64,000 bases of DNA from Cheiracanthium punctorium. Lineage: Eukaryota; Arthropoda; Arachnida; Araneae; Cheiracanthiidae. Shown here piece after piece: positions 25,291-36,439 of the stretch (position 1 is the stretch's first letter; every line of letters begins with the position of its first letter). The notes under the pieces are model-generated. The model did no database searches. It was given only the letters and a program-made list of their open reading frames with translations, and was not told the origin of the DNA. Both the position numbers and the translations under genes were made by a program. The stretch covers positions 186,001 through 250,000 of the forward strand of contig JAWZYV010016535.1 of the NCBI GenBank assembly GCA_038373885.1. Direction: 5' to 3'.

Positions 25291-26274
25291 CAGGTTTGGA
25301 AAGCTAGTAAAAAAAATATTACCAATACAGCAACAAAATTGACTTTATTGGATAAGGAAATAATACAAGTTTTGTTTTACGAATGATCAATATGTGAAAC
25401 TTTTCGTGATGTGGCCATGATCAAGTCTAAAGATATCACGTCTATTGTCAAACTCTTCCCTAATTATTATTATTATTATCTTATTTCCAATGGTAGAGGG
25501 GTTTGACACAAATATCGACCTAAAAAGAACAAGTACATTCATGAACTTACGAAACTTAAAATATAAAGACTTTAAAAAACTCTCTGAATAGACTTCGATC
25601 TTTTCTTTTTTTTTTTTTTTCGTACTAAGCTTATTTACGGAAAAATGTCATTTTATTGTAGAAAAAAATCAATATGCCTTCGAGAAAAGTGTGAATTTCT
25701 TTTAAATTACAGCTTTATTCATTAAATAGTCTTACTATTACTTTTAGAAATATTTGTCATGACACGCAGTCATACACCATAAAATATTCTTTGAATATTT
25801 TCTATTATTACAATTGAATATGATAATCACAAAAAAGCTATTAACTCTCTGAAACATTACAGGTTCTTTTTTCAGGATATATGGAATAGAAATCTGAAGG
25901 TATTCGTATAATTTCGAAAAGTAGTACAAATGGAAGTTATTTGTATGCAAATAGCGCGTTACGTTATTTAATATATGCGCAAGAACTTTTTGGAAGTTTT
26001 GTATGTGTTTCATACTCTTTAAGACTATTTTTAAAATACCATTTATATGTAGATGACGTTTATGTAGATAAGATTTCCGGAATTTATAGAATATGAGTAG
26101 CATTACCGAGAGTCGTGATTTATTTTTTCCAAACCATTAATTTAAAGTAGAAGAGTAATCCTACTATATATAGTAACACACTCATTCCTGATTTACTGAC
26201 TCATTGATTCTGGAATATTTCTGGTTCAACCACTCCTAGATAAAACTTAGATTACTCCAGAAAGATAAAAAAGT
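25291..26274. other. AT-rich DNA, nothing recognised
   Basis: Contains a small ATT triplet run near 25455. The 119-codon minus frame at 25744-26103 is rich in Ile, Lys, Asn and Tyr and shows no domain. Confidence 0.45.
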
Positions 26275-26525
26275 TAAACACAGAAATCGTAATAAAATCT
26301 ACCGTTTGTACGATCCGCTTGAATTTTTCCATAATTATGCATAAAAATAAAGAAAATTATCTGCAATACTCTAAAAATCTGAAAATCCACCCATTCCCTT
26401 AATATCCAGTGATTTTTCGCTATTTTTAGCTGTATTTTATTTCCGAAGTAAGAAAAGTGAATCATTTGTGGGGCAAAACTGGATGTCGCAAGAGATAATG
26501 ACGTCATGCTGAAGTCACAGTTATC
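26275..26525 (-). mobile_element. Dispersed repeat, family A, copy 2
   Basis: Inverted relative to the copy at 11640-11910. The landmarks are CCACCCATTCCCTTAA, CATAATTATGCAT, GTACGATCCGCTTGAA and GAAGTCACAGTTATC. It shares all main blocks with copies 1 and 3. No coding. Confidence 0.7.
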
Positions 26526-29500
26526 GGGCTTTGAAGGGCAAATTGCGATTTAAATTCATTTAAAATAGTTTTTCTAGATTGCTCAATTTAACATTTTTTT
26601 TTCACAAATAAAATAGTTTCCTCTGCATGAAACATTGAAGAAGGGATGCTCCTAGCGATACCAAATTTTTCGAATGCGAAAAGTTTTCGCACATTTTTAG
26701 AAGAAAATGCAATTTCTTTCTCAGGATATAATAAAAAACGTGTATGAAGTTATTTATTTTAAATGGACAAAGATTAAATACATTGAGTGGAGACAAATTT
26801 TTGTCGAATGTTTTTCCTAGCCCCTGTTGTAATTCTCTCCACAAATGGGCTTTAAATGGGCTTAAAACTGGTTTTATCTTCTGGTTTAAAAATATATACA
26901 TATTTTGCAGTTAAATAATTAAGATTTAATTATAAAAGGCAATTAAATACTAACTATTAATAAGCTGATGTATAAATCTGTATCTGTTATTACGAACACA
27001 TTTAGAAAATATTAGTCCGTTATATAAGCAAATTATTAACTAGAATATAGTTCAAAATTACACAGAAAAACTAGCATTGTAAAGAGTGAAAAGAAGAAGT
27101 AGGCTATACCATCATGTGAGGGAGGCTGGAACTTTAAATTTTATACTTCTTCTGAAAGTGTTAAATCGTTTACTGTAAATTTAATTCGATAAAGTATGTG
27201 ATTTTTGAAGTTCAATTTTATTTTATGTTGTTTCTTTATAGAATGTTTGTGCATACTATCCGAATCGAAAATTCAGAAACGACAAGTTTTTCTATTTTTA
27301 AAAATAAAAACTATGCCGATATTTCGGACATTATTCTAGTTGATAAACCTAACTATTGCATATTTGTCTGTTATTCTGATTGTTGTTGGCTGCGTTTGCT
27401 TATAATTTCTATGCATATCTATGCAGGCACTTCGCAGAATAAATAAATTAAATGACATTGATTATCGTAAAAATCTCTATTAATAAAATAAAATGATAAA
27501 TTTATAGAAATATTCACATTTTATTTTATTTTGTTTTATTTTGTAAAATTGACAAAAAAAAGTGTCTGGCGTATTTGTGTTTTTAGAATTATAATCTGTG
27601 ACAGCTATATATATTTTTTCTTTTCGTAACTTCTAATGGATTTTTTTATTAGACTTAATTGTTTATTGCAAGTTAATAAATCTATAAAAAGTAAATCATT
27701 TATCAAAATAGTTTTTTAATCTATTGTTATATGTTTTAGCTAAGTATATATTTTTTCTATTTTTGAAAAGTTTATTTATTTGAATGTTAGAGTTACACAA
27801 AATCTCTATAAATAAAAAATACAATTTTGGTCGCTATCTTAAGATTCCTAAGATTGAGTAAAGCTAATCTTTACAGGCTATATCATAGTACATTTAAAAG
27901 CACGTCATCACCAATAGAAAACAGTTCAGAAATTTAAGCGTACACAAATAGGCCATAATTTGAATGGAATTTCCTGTATTGGAATGCGTAAATGGGTCAT
28001 AAAACACGCATCAAATACTAAAGTACTCCTACAAAATTTATGGTCACTTAGATAGCTTTGACCTTACCATAAACTAAACTTCATTGGTTTAATTCATTCT
28101 CCTTAATAAATGAAAATTGTTTTAAGGCATAAAAAATACAAAGTCGTTAGCAGCCAATTAAAAATATGTATATTATTGATAAGTTACACGAATAAATAGA
28201 TTTGATTTCCAGTGAAATGCTAAATATTGTATTTTTGAAGCAGCTGGCGGTGCTGGCACAGAGCCAGCTGTATCACAAAACCTTTTCAGCTCTGTGGCCC
28301 GATGGGTGATTCGCTCGACCGCTGTGGTGTTGGTAGTTAAATTAATTTATGGCAACTGTTGCACTTTTTCACCTTTGAGCATCCAGTCTATCCTGGTGGT
28401 CTTCTATACTGATGTGAAAATGCTGCGCTTCAAAAGATTAACAACTGTGTAATCTAAACGGCAAAGCGAAGAAATTAATCATGTTCTCTACTTAATTCTT
28501 TCATAAAGAATACTGATGTCCGATGAAAAAAAAAAAAAACTCACGTATTTAAATGTATAACAATATCCTTTCTTAAATTAGAAAACTCGATGGGAAGAAT
28601 ACTTCCCACATTGAAATTTTTTCTTGATTTCCAGCAATTAATCTTTATCATAAAGAATACGGCGGTCCCCCAAGGAGTTCATTTAATATTTATCATGAAC
28701 AATAGAAAAGCTCTTGATTAATTTTCTGTAAATAGAGAGAATAATGACCTGAATTTAAAACAAAGTATTACTATTTTTATTGTTTGAAATGTGTAAAGAA
28801 TAAATATTAACCTACGTGACTCTTTTTAGAATTCATTTATTTTAATTAGGAATATATGTATCAATTTTAAATACAATCTAAGGAACTACAAACACAACGT
28901 AATTCATATATTTTTATTTTTCATTTCGGAATATTTAAGTCATATTTTTTCGCTTGCAATTTCTTAACAAAAACGATGAAATGTACAATGTTTCCAACAA
29001 GGGTGTATCCTTAGCAAATCTGAATCTGGAAATTCGCGAAATTTTGTCACTGTTATGACTATGTAAAGATCAAACGCACTGTTATGAACACAAAACATTT
29101 TTAAAAAATCCATATCACTTCGTTTGTGGAATTTCATTAGATACCAGGTTCAGATGTGCTGATAATACGCTCTTGCTCCTGAAATCCAGTTGCTGATGCG
29201 AGCAGATACCTCAAACATATTCACAAAGCGATTTCGAAAATTTTCTGAAAAAGTAGTCCTATTACATATTCCTCCATTCAGAAAAGACGGGCTTCTTGCA
29301 AATGTGCATGCGGTATTTACTTGCATCAGCCGGATTCTGATGTGATGGAAATAGCCCATACCCTTTCTGGAGAGCTATTAGAGAATATGTCAAACTCGAA
29401 GGTAGGTCCCTAAAGATGTATAATAACGGAAATGAGGTTAGATTTTGTTGCAGTTTTTATCAATTCTCGTATTGATGAGTGAAATGGCGTTAAAGACGCT

Positions 29501-29740
29501 GTATGGGGGGCTTTTCCAGGGTTTTATTCCCAGCACATCCTTTTCAAATCACCAGTGGAATAGTCGCCATTTCAATTTCACTATTCGAAAATTGAATTAG
29601 AAACTTTATATAGTTATAAGTTCATGACATTAAAAAGACAAATACTTTTCGAATTCCAGTGTCGTTCTGGTGTCTATGGTTTTAAAATTTTATGTAATGT
29701 TATTACGAAATTGGTGACTCGGACACGAAATTAGACTTTT
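26526..29740. other. Mostly AT-rich DNA, nothing assigned
   Basis: About 3.2 kb without a supported gene. A hairpin AGCTGGC...GCCAGCT lies near 28243-28271. A less AT-rich patch at 29150-29580 is open for 69 codons on the minus strand (29150-29359), but it has no recognisable domain, splice pattern or repeat ends. Confidence 0.45.
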
Positions 29741-31267
29741 AGGAGGTTATACTTACGGAGGTTACTAAGTTAGATAACACCAGTCGTGCATACAGATGGC
29801 GCTACATGTCACTAAGTAACTGTTGTCAGATCGCAGTGTAGCCATCGATTCAGAAGGCAATATTCACAAAATATTTATTTTCAAAAATGATGGCACACGA
29901 ACAAACAGTATTTCTATTTCATTTCATAAGGCGATAAACTTTAACACAGTTTTAAATTCGTGCTAAACTCACTCTTAGTGAAATCTTAAAACTCATATTC
30001 CATAAAAAAAAACAGTAATGTACTCATGGCCTTTCTGGTGTAAGTATTCGTAACAAATATAAATTGGTTTTTTAACCATGCAATACAAGAATATCTTTAT
30101 CTTTTAATTAAATTGATTGCTAAGGAAACCGCGAATAAATAATTAAAATTTCCCGCTCGCGTTCATAACCTCGTTCCCGTGTTACGTGGTGGAAAGATGC
30201 ACTTTCTGAAAACTGCAAAACTGGCTGGCAGTCAGTGTGGGAAATGTTTTAGTACTTAACCGCTAGGATCTCTGATGGTAATTCGATTTCCACTGCTTAC
30301 GTATTTGAAAGGAAGTTTAAAAAACGGAATTTCAGAAAACAGCTAAGGGGAGTTTTCTTTCCTATTGTCCAACTTCGTGGTTATGTGAAAAAATAATTAC
30401 CTTATAAAGATAAGACTAGGTGTAACATTTCCGAGTTGTACCATTCCAAAACAAACCGGTATTACTCCAAAACAATGAACAGTTTATGCTAAAACACGTA
30501 ATAATATCCACATCGTTGTTCGATCGGCTCGAAAATTTTCGTAATTACATACAAAAGGCAAAAAAATGTGCTACTTTAAAAATCTGGAAATCCACCCGTT
30601 CCCAGACTTTTAAATAATTTTTCGTTGCTTTCAACTACCTCAATATCAAATAGTGTATTGATAGTAAAAAAAAAAAAAAATGAGATAACGCAAGTGGTGT
30701 TAACGTAATTTTCAAGTCACGCGTTTAAAAATACGTTTGAAACTGATTTAGATTAATCTACTGTATTACACTCAGGCTTCAAAGTTAAAATTACGTCTCG
30801 AGCAAAATAGCTTAGTAATTTTTGTGAGTCCACTTACTCTTGGAAATAGCTCTTTGAGTTTTTTGAGATTGAAGATTGACCTTTTTTTCACGAGACAGTG
30901 AATAAATCATGGATATACCATGGTATCTCTATGTACCGTGTACTCATATCTCTACATCATTACGCCAGAAAACGGCTCTGAGTTCATTACTGAATTGCTC
31001 ATGTAATATGAGTTCAATATTTTAATACGAGTTTTGAGATTAGCTAGAGAAGAGTTGAGTTTAGCTTGAATTTAAACTTCAAATTTTTCACCGCATGAAA
31101 TAAATATAAATACCGTTTGTTTGCGTGTCATTGTCATTATAAAAAACCATTTTGTGAATATTGTGTTTTATTCGATGGCTACACCAGCAGTTAACGAGTG
31201 AAATTTTGCGTCATCTGTAAGCACGACTGGCGTTATCCAACTTTGTATGGGAAGTGTAACCCCCCTT
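29741..31267. mobile_element. 1.53-kb element with ~125-bp terminal inverted repeats
   Basis: The left arm (29741-29875) and right arm (31147-31267) are inverted copies. Shared landmarks are GGTTAYACTT at the tips, GATAACRCCAGTCGTGC, TACAGATGRCGC, GTGTAGCCATCGA and CAATATTCACAAAAT. There is no transposase frame inside, and a family-A repeat copy (30500-30745) lies within. The structure fits a nonautonomous DNA transposon with long ends. A target duplication was not resolved. Confidence 0.7.
30500..30745 (-). mobile_element. Dispersed repeat, family A, copy 3
   Basis: Landmarks TTCGATCGGCTCGAAAATTT, GGAAATCCACCCGTTCCC and TTTTCAAGTCACGCG line up with copies 1 and 2. It lies inside the 1.53-kb inverted-repeat element, so it either inserted there or is part of that element. 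Confidence 0.65.
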
Positions 31268-31886
31268 ACCATGTAATGTAAATTGCCTTCATAAATCTAG
31301 TATTATTGTATCTGTGCTTTCACGGTACTTTAAATTCACGAGGAAAACATCTGTAATATTTCTTTGAATGTCTTATTTAATGTTATTGTGTGAAAGATAT
31401 TGAAAAATTGACAAGTAAGTTTCAATTTTCGTAATGCAATTTTATGTATCTATTTTATAAGTATGCATTGATCCTATATGTCGAAACATTGTTCTTCACA
31501 ACAGAACCCTTAATTGCTTTATACAAGACCAACTCTTCTTTCAACATTAATTGTCGATGAGCAATTTTAGGTGAGGACCCAGTTTTCTCACAGCTTGGAT
31601 ATTTGTCATTACGGCAAGATGGAATATTTCGCGATGCCAAATAGGCCAATCTCTGAAGTTTTGAGCATAAAAATATATGGTAAACTGTTTAGATGGCAAT
31701 AATAATAATATAGGGAATATTTATCGGGCCCACGCATTTGCAAATCGCCAAAGAATCACCAGAGAATAAAAGGTCGCCATTGCTGACAAATATCCGAGAT
31801 TTACCTAGCTTTCGGTTATGCTCGATCAGGTGTTTAAACATCACGTTGGCATACTTTAGAAAAAAGTATTTCTATAAAAGCAATGT
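31268..31886. other. Noncoding DNA, nothing recognised
   Basis: No exon or repeat end is seen between the two elements. Confidence 0.45.
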
Positions 31887-32952
31887 GGTAGTTACGTATT
31901 ACCCAGGCGGTCATTCGAGCCAAATTATTTTTTTCGCCAAATGTGCTGCCAAACTGTTGCCAATCGTATTCGGAACCAGTTCATTCAGTTATTTTAAACG
32001 AATAGTTCAATTGAAGTAGCTCGTTCGCTATCTAATCATCATATTACGTGTAACAGCGCGTTCTTTACATCGTTGCTCTTTTCAGTATTGTCGCAATTCT
32101 TATTGCATTATGAATGGTGGGAAACAATTTAATATACGAAATAAAACTATTTAAAATGGAAAATTCTTTCCTTAAAATAAATATTCCTTCACTTTAAACC
32201 TAACTCAACTACGCAATTTTAAAATCATACTTTACTCTTAATCTTCAAGTTTAGCATTACTTAAATTATACTTGAACTGCGAAAAAGAAATTCAGCATTA
32301 AAAATTACAAAATGCATCATAAAAATAGTTATTTTCTGAATGAAATACTGGTTCTATGGCAGAACACTGTACGGCCGCCAATTAGAAGAGCGATAAAGTG
32401 ATTGTTACCAAGCGAAATGAAATTTTTCATTTTGAACAATATTAATAGCAGTTTTAATAGTAATAACATATATTTAATAATATTATTAAGTACTAATAGT
32501 GGATTTGGTACTTACGTATTATCCCGGCCGCCCGCCAGCCAAGATGAGCGATTTTTCGCCAAGATAAATGCCAGGCACGAGAAATTACTGATGTTTTGGA
32601 ATGTGCTTGGCAACAGTTTGCCAGCAAACTTAACGAAAGTTTGGCGGGAATGACCGCCAGGATAATACGTAAGTACCGATTTACGGACAAGAAAATATGC
32701 GACTAGGACGTCATTTGACATCAGCGCGAGATATGGCAAGAAAAGAAAATTGCTAAATTGGCGGTCGTGCCGTGTTCTGCGATGAAACAACTTTTCATTC
32801 GGATCATTGTAAATGTCTTGAAGAGTTTAAAACCGAATCATCCTGTAAGATCCGGATTAATTTAACCCAAATCAATAATTTGATGTATTCGGAATTTATC
32901 TTGACAAAAAATCGCTTGTCATGGCCGACCACTCGGATAATACGTAAGTACC
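31887..32952. mobile_element. 1.07-kb element sharing ends with the nested MITE
   Basis: The left end GGTAGTTACGTATTACCC is followed by AGGCGGTCATTC and GCCAAACTGTTGCCAA. The right end reads TGGCCGACCACTCGG, then ATAATACGTAAGTACC. These match the two halves of the short MITE at 32507-32677 in inverse orientation. A longer relative with about 1 kb between its halves, itself carrying the short copy, explains both pieces. Confidence 0.5.
32507..32677. mobile_element. 171-bp MITE with GGTACTTACGTATTATCC ends
   Basis: The left end GGTACTTACGTATTATCC and the right end GGATAATACGTAAGTACC are perfect inverse complements over 18 bp, extended by CCGGCCG / GACCGCC with mismatches. If the terminal TA belongs to a target duplication, the tips are CTTACG, which fits a Tc1/mariner-type MITE. 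Open frames across it on both strands are by-products of its GC content. Confidence 0.8.
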
Positions 32953-33214
32953 AGCAATGTGGATAAGTCACAAAAAAACTGATACCTCATAATGACAAAA
33001 AATATACGACTAGGAAAAAGAGCCAAACAGTATGGCTTTGTTGTAAACTGTTTTGTGAAAATTCCTTACACCACTGAAAAAGTGTAAAATGTTAAAGAAA
33101 AATTAGGAACAACTTGTATTATAAATAGAGGAGAAAAAAAACAAGACAGATAAATCATGCCAAATGCCTCGATTGTAAAACACTTTCAAACACAACGGTA
33201 TTTTTGATTCAAAT
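32953..33214. other. Noncoding DNA, nothing recognised
   Basis: Short stretch between elements with no feature. Confidence 0.45.
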
Positions 33215-33560
33215 TTGGCGATTTATTGTCCTTAAATCTGGCAAGATTTTGGAGATACTGTACATTTTCATACCTACTGTACTGCGCTTGAAATAGGTAA
33301 ATGTCTTTCAACTGCTATGGATCGTAATGTATTGGAATTCTTTTCAGTGTCCCTGTAGAAGAACTATTTATTACACATACACTATCTTCAATGGATAACA
33401 TTATATGATGAGCCTTAGCATATAAGTCAACTTTGCTTTCGTTGAAAAAATACCAAATATCTCAAAAATATGCTTTTAAGAATGACTGACCATAGAGCGT
33501 GATATATGATTTTTTTTTTCTTTTGGCTCCTGTAAAAGAACTATAAATGCTACATACATC
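33215..33560. repeat. Dispersed copy of the 13.4-15.4 kb tandem units
   Basis: AATTTGGCGATTTATT, then TGGATCGTAATGTATTGGAA, TCCCTGTAGAAGAACTAT and a second GACCATAGAGCGTGATATAT, CTCCTGTAAAAGAACTATAAATG, repeat the internal units of the element at 13444-15399. Two diverged units with a period of about 180 bp are visible. Confidence 0.6.
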
Positions 33561-33664
33561 ATTTCCAATATGGTATATGGCACTGTACATAGAAAAAACA
33601 TGTATAATTTTGCACGACAATGATTTTGCATTGCATCACTACAACTGATGTTCATGTTCCTTGG

Positions 33665-33920
33665 TGACGAGAACAACAATGTATGGGTTGTATCTTCATT
33701 CGGTATGTTCACTGGTATTCGTACAGCAGCGGTACAGGCGCTAGCGGGAACGGTGTCATTTGCTAAGCGTGCCGTGGCAGCTTAAACAGATGTATGGGTG
33801 GTATGTTCACTCGTTGTTTTTAGAGGTAGAGCAGTGACAGATGTGCTCGTGGATTGGCGGCAGCGGCAGAAGTGCTCGCGGTGTCGGCGTCCTTTACTAA
33901 GCGTGAATTGGCAGCTTTGA
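33665..33920. repeat. GC-rich tandem duplication
   Basis: Two units run from GTATGGGTTGTATCTTCA... and GTATGGGTGGTATGTTCACT. Both end in ...TTGCTAAGCGTG..TGGCAGCTT or ..TTACTAAGCGTGAATTGGCAGC. They differ by indels in the GCAGCGG-rich middle. The block is far richer in G+C than the surrounding DNA. Confidence 0.6.
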
Positions 33921-34053
33921 GACGCTTCCGAAACCACCTTGCTCTCTCCGCGTTGGACATTAGGGTTCCTATGTGTGGCCCATAACCCCCTCTTTCTAGC
34001 GACAATCGTGATTCATACCTCCGGCTGGCTTTAATACGGGCTGAGGCCGTCAT
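33820..34053 (-). CDS. Uncertain basic ORF in a GC-rich block
   Basis: A 77-codon minus frame in a GC-rich island. The predicted peptide is basic and Ala/Arg-rich, with SNAERARWFRKRLKAANSR near residues 33-51, then a Ser/Ala tract. An ...AER.R.FR.R.KAA... basic stretch is common in arthropod ORFs of transposon origin, and I take that as the likelier source. Its 3' part overlaps the tandem duplication. There is no recognised domain, splice site or poly(A) support. It may be a fragment of a longer decayed frame or no gene at all. Confidence 0.2.
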   Translation of the reverse strand: MTASARIKASRRYESRLSLERGGYGPHIGTLMSNAERARWFRKRLKAANSRLVKDADTASTSAAAANPRAHLSLLYL

Positions 34054-34318
34054 TGACTTCTTATAATTTTGTTTTTATTTTCTGGTTATTTTAATCTATA
34101 AATATTATCCAATTTAGATATACGTTCTTTCATGAACAGAAATATGGCTTGGTTTACTGAATAGAGTATGATTTTAGATAAAAATAGCTTTTTAGATTTA
34201 AAAAAAAAGTTTGTTATGTTTCTCGGCGTCATCCAGAATTATGACGTAAAATGGGCAGCCATATTGCCGTGTACACTCTTAAAAATTTGGCGCAGCATTT
34301 CACCAAAACATGGTAAGA

Positions 34319-34461
34319 CATGGTACTCGAACAGTTGGCTCCATAAGATGGTGAAACTTTCTTCCAACCTTTGATGTTTCACAAAAGTATAGTTAAACCT
34401 GAGCACCAAATGTTGAAACAAAATTTCACCATCTCATGGAGCCAACTTTTCAAGCACCATG
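34319..34461. repeat. Inverted repeat, 43-bp arms
   Basis: CATGGTACTCGAACAG at 34319 followed by TTGGCTCCATAAGATGGTGA pairs with the inverse TTTCACCATCTCATGGAGCC (from 34424) and AAGCACCATG. The arms match at about 37 of 43 positions around a loop of about 57 nt. This is probably a small foldback element, and it abuts the larger one on its right. Confidence 0.75.
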
Positions 34462-34488
34462 AACAGCCCCTAATTTTTTAGTTTCATT

Positions 34489-35118
34489 ATTGCCATATTA
34501 AGACGATATTAATTGACTATGTCATTTTATCTCTCATCTTTCGTGTATTTCGCCCTATAGCCCTATGTTGAAATTTTTATGATTGTAACCTATTTATAGA
34601 AAAATACATGTGATGCATATTCTGCAGCTTAGGAAATATTGTAATGATAGATTAAAGCTGCTGTGAACTAATAGTATTTAAATATACGTAAAAAATACAT
34701 GTGATGCATATACTACAGCTTACGAAATATTGTAACAATAGATTAAAGCTGTTGTGAACTAATAGTATTTAAATATACGTAAAATTATGTCGCATTTTTA
34801 TGCCGCTTTTTGGGACACATTTTTCGGACAATTTTCAATAAAAGGGGTGAGAGATAAAATGACATAGTCATTAAAATACACGCGATGCATATTCTACAGC
34901 TTACGAAATATTAATTTTAATATATTTAAATACTATTAGTCCACAACAGCTTTAATCTATTGTTACAATATTTCGTAAGCTGTAGAATATGCATCCCATG
35001 TATTTTTCTATAAATAGGTTACAATCATAAAAATTTCATCATAGAGTTACCAGGCGAAATACACGAAAGATGAGAGATAAAATGACATAGTCAATTAATA
35101 TCGTTTTAATATGGCAAT
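34489..35118. mobile_element. 630-bp foldback element with ~200-bp arms
   Basis: The left end ATTGCCATATTAAGACGATA and the right end TATCGTTTTAATATGGCAAT are inverse copies. The match continues through AATTGACTATGTCATTTTAT, CTCATCTTTCGTGTATTTCG, GATTGTAACCTATTTATAGA and GATGCATATTCT. Within the left arm, a unit running from AAATACATGTGATGCATA to AGTATTTAAATATACGTA is duplicated in tandem (34608-34690 and 34690-34785). The centre carries a third partial end (GAGAGATAAAATGACATAGT at 34850). No coding. The single strand would fold into a very long hairpin. Confidence 0.85.
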
Positions 35119-35324
35119 GCTGAAACATTTATATATATATTAGCTGAAGTACCCGTTCTTCGCACGGGAATGAATGGACTTTTTGATATTACGATTTGTG
35201 GTGATTACTATTCATTGTAATAAACAGATATAGCAAAGTGGATATCGCGTTATATTGTGTCCAATAATCATGCATACCGAATTGCAAGGCAATCGTTTGT
35301 ACGGTGCAGAAGGCCATGCGGCGT

Positions 35325-36265
35325 AGCGCAATCTAGTGGCGAGTTTTAGCAAAACGGATACGGCGAAAATATTTTTCGCATTCAGATATCGATGTATACG
35401 AATTTTCATGACTATCAGCTGGACAGTCCTGAAGTTCATGTGTTGACGCGACATCTAGTGGCAAGTTATAGGAAAATGGATAGCGCCAAACTCTTCCCCG
35501 TGTTCAAACATCTAAGTATACCTATTTTCATAGCGATCATTTGCACAGTCAAGAAGTGATACACTGCAGGGCCATCCAGTGGTTCAATAAAGTAATGATT
35601 TGCTACAGCGTCGTCAAGTGGCGAGTTATAGCAAAATGGATAACGCCAAAATATTCTCATTGTTCAAATAGCTATGTATACTGATTTTCATAGCGACCGT
35701 GTTCAACTATCTATGTATACCAATTTTCATAACGATCATTTGCACAGTCAAGAAGTGATACACTGCAGGGCCATCTAGTAGTTAATTAAAGTAATGATTT
35801 GCTACAGCGCCGTCAAGTGGCGAGTTATAGCAAAATGGATAACGCCAAAATATTCTCATTGTTCAAATAGCTATGTATACTGATTTTCATAGCGACCGTT
35901 TGAATGGTCAAGAATTTGGCCTGCTGCAGCGTCATCTAGTGGCGACTTAAAATAATAATGCATTGCAGTGTCATCTAGTGGTGAGTAACATCAAAAGGAA
36001 CGCAGTTAGAATATATTCTTCGTGCTCAAATGTGTAAGTATAAAAAATTTTATGCCGATCGGTCGTACGGTATAGAAGTTGATGCTTTTCAGCGCCATTT
36101 AGCGGCAAGTTAAGCAAAATGGATAGTGAAAAATATTCTCCGTGTTCTAATATTCGCGTGTACCAAATTTCATCGAAATCGGTTGGACGATATTCGCATA
36201 GCAAACGGCTAAACGGAATAGAATTCGACGTTCTGCTGCGCCACCTGGTGGCAAGTTAGAGGAAA
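35325..36265. repeat. Tandem array with CATCTAGTGGCGAGTTA units
   Basis: Seven or eight degenerate units of about 120-200 bp. Each contains CATCTAGTGGCGAGTTATAG or a variant, AAAATGGATAACGCC, ATTCTC..TGTTCAAATA and GTATACCGATTTTCATAGCG. Unit starts lie near 35329, 35451, 35611, 35810, 35931, 35972, 36090 and 36237. Minus-strand frames across it are artefacts of the repeat. Confidence 0.8.
35534..35899. repeat. Recent 199-bp-period duplication
   Basis: The block 35534-35700 (CGATCATTTGCACAGTCAAG onward) recurs at 35733-35899 with only a few differences, far more alike than the neighbouring units. This marks a recent unequal exchange or slippage inside the array. Confidence 0.85.
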
Positions 36266-36439
36266 ACGGATAGCATAAAAAGCTTCTCCATGATAAAAGA
36301 CTTAGGTGAACCAAATTTCATGGTGCAACGGTGCTCAACGGTGCTGGAGTTTTTCAACCTCATACACTCATACCAACATTCATTTTTATCTATAACCAGT
36401 GTCATTATATATCCCAGTCTCAAATAAAATCCAGTTTCA

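Noticed and set aside
25744..26103. 119-codon minus frame
   Set aside because: Composition is dominated by Ile, Lys, Asn, Tyr and Phe codons expected by chance in AT-rich DNA; no motif, signal or splice support.
28243..28340. Possible tRNA or SINE head near a GC-rich hairpin
   Set aside because: A weak A-box-like phrase is present but no B-box follows at the right distance.
32402..32790. Frames of 65-92 codons around 32.5 kb
   Set aside because: They run across the 171-bp MITE on both strands; the open reading is due to the element's GC content.
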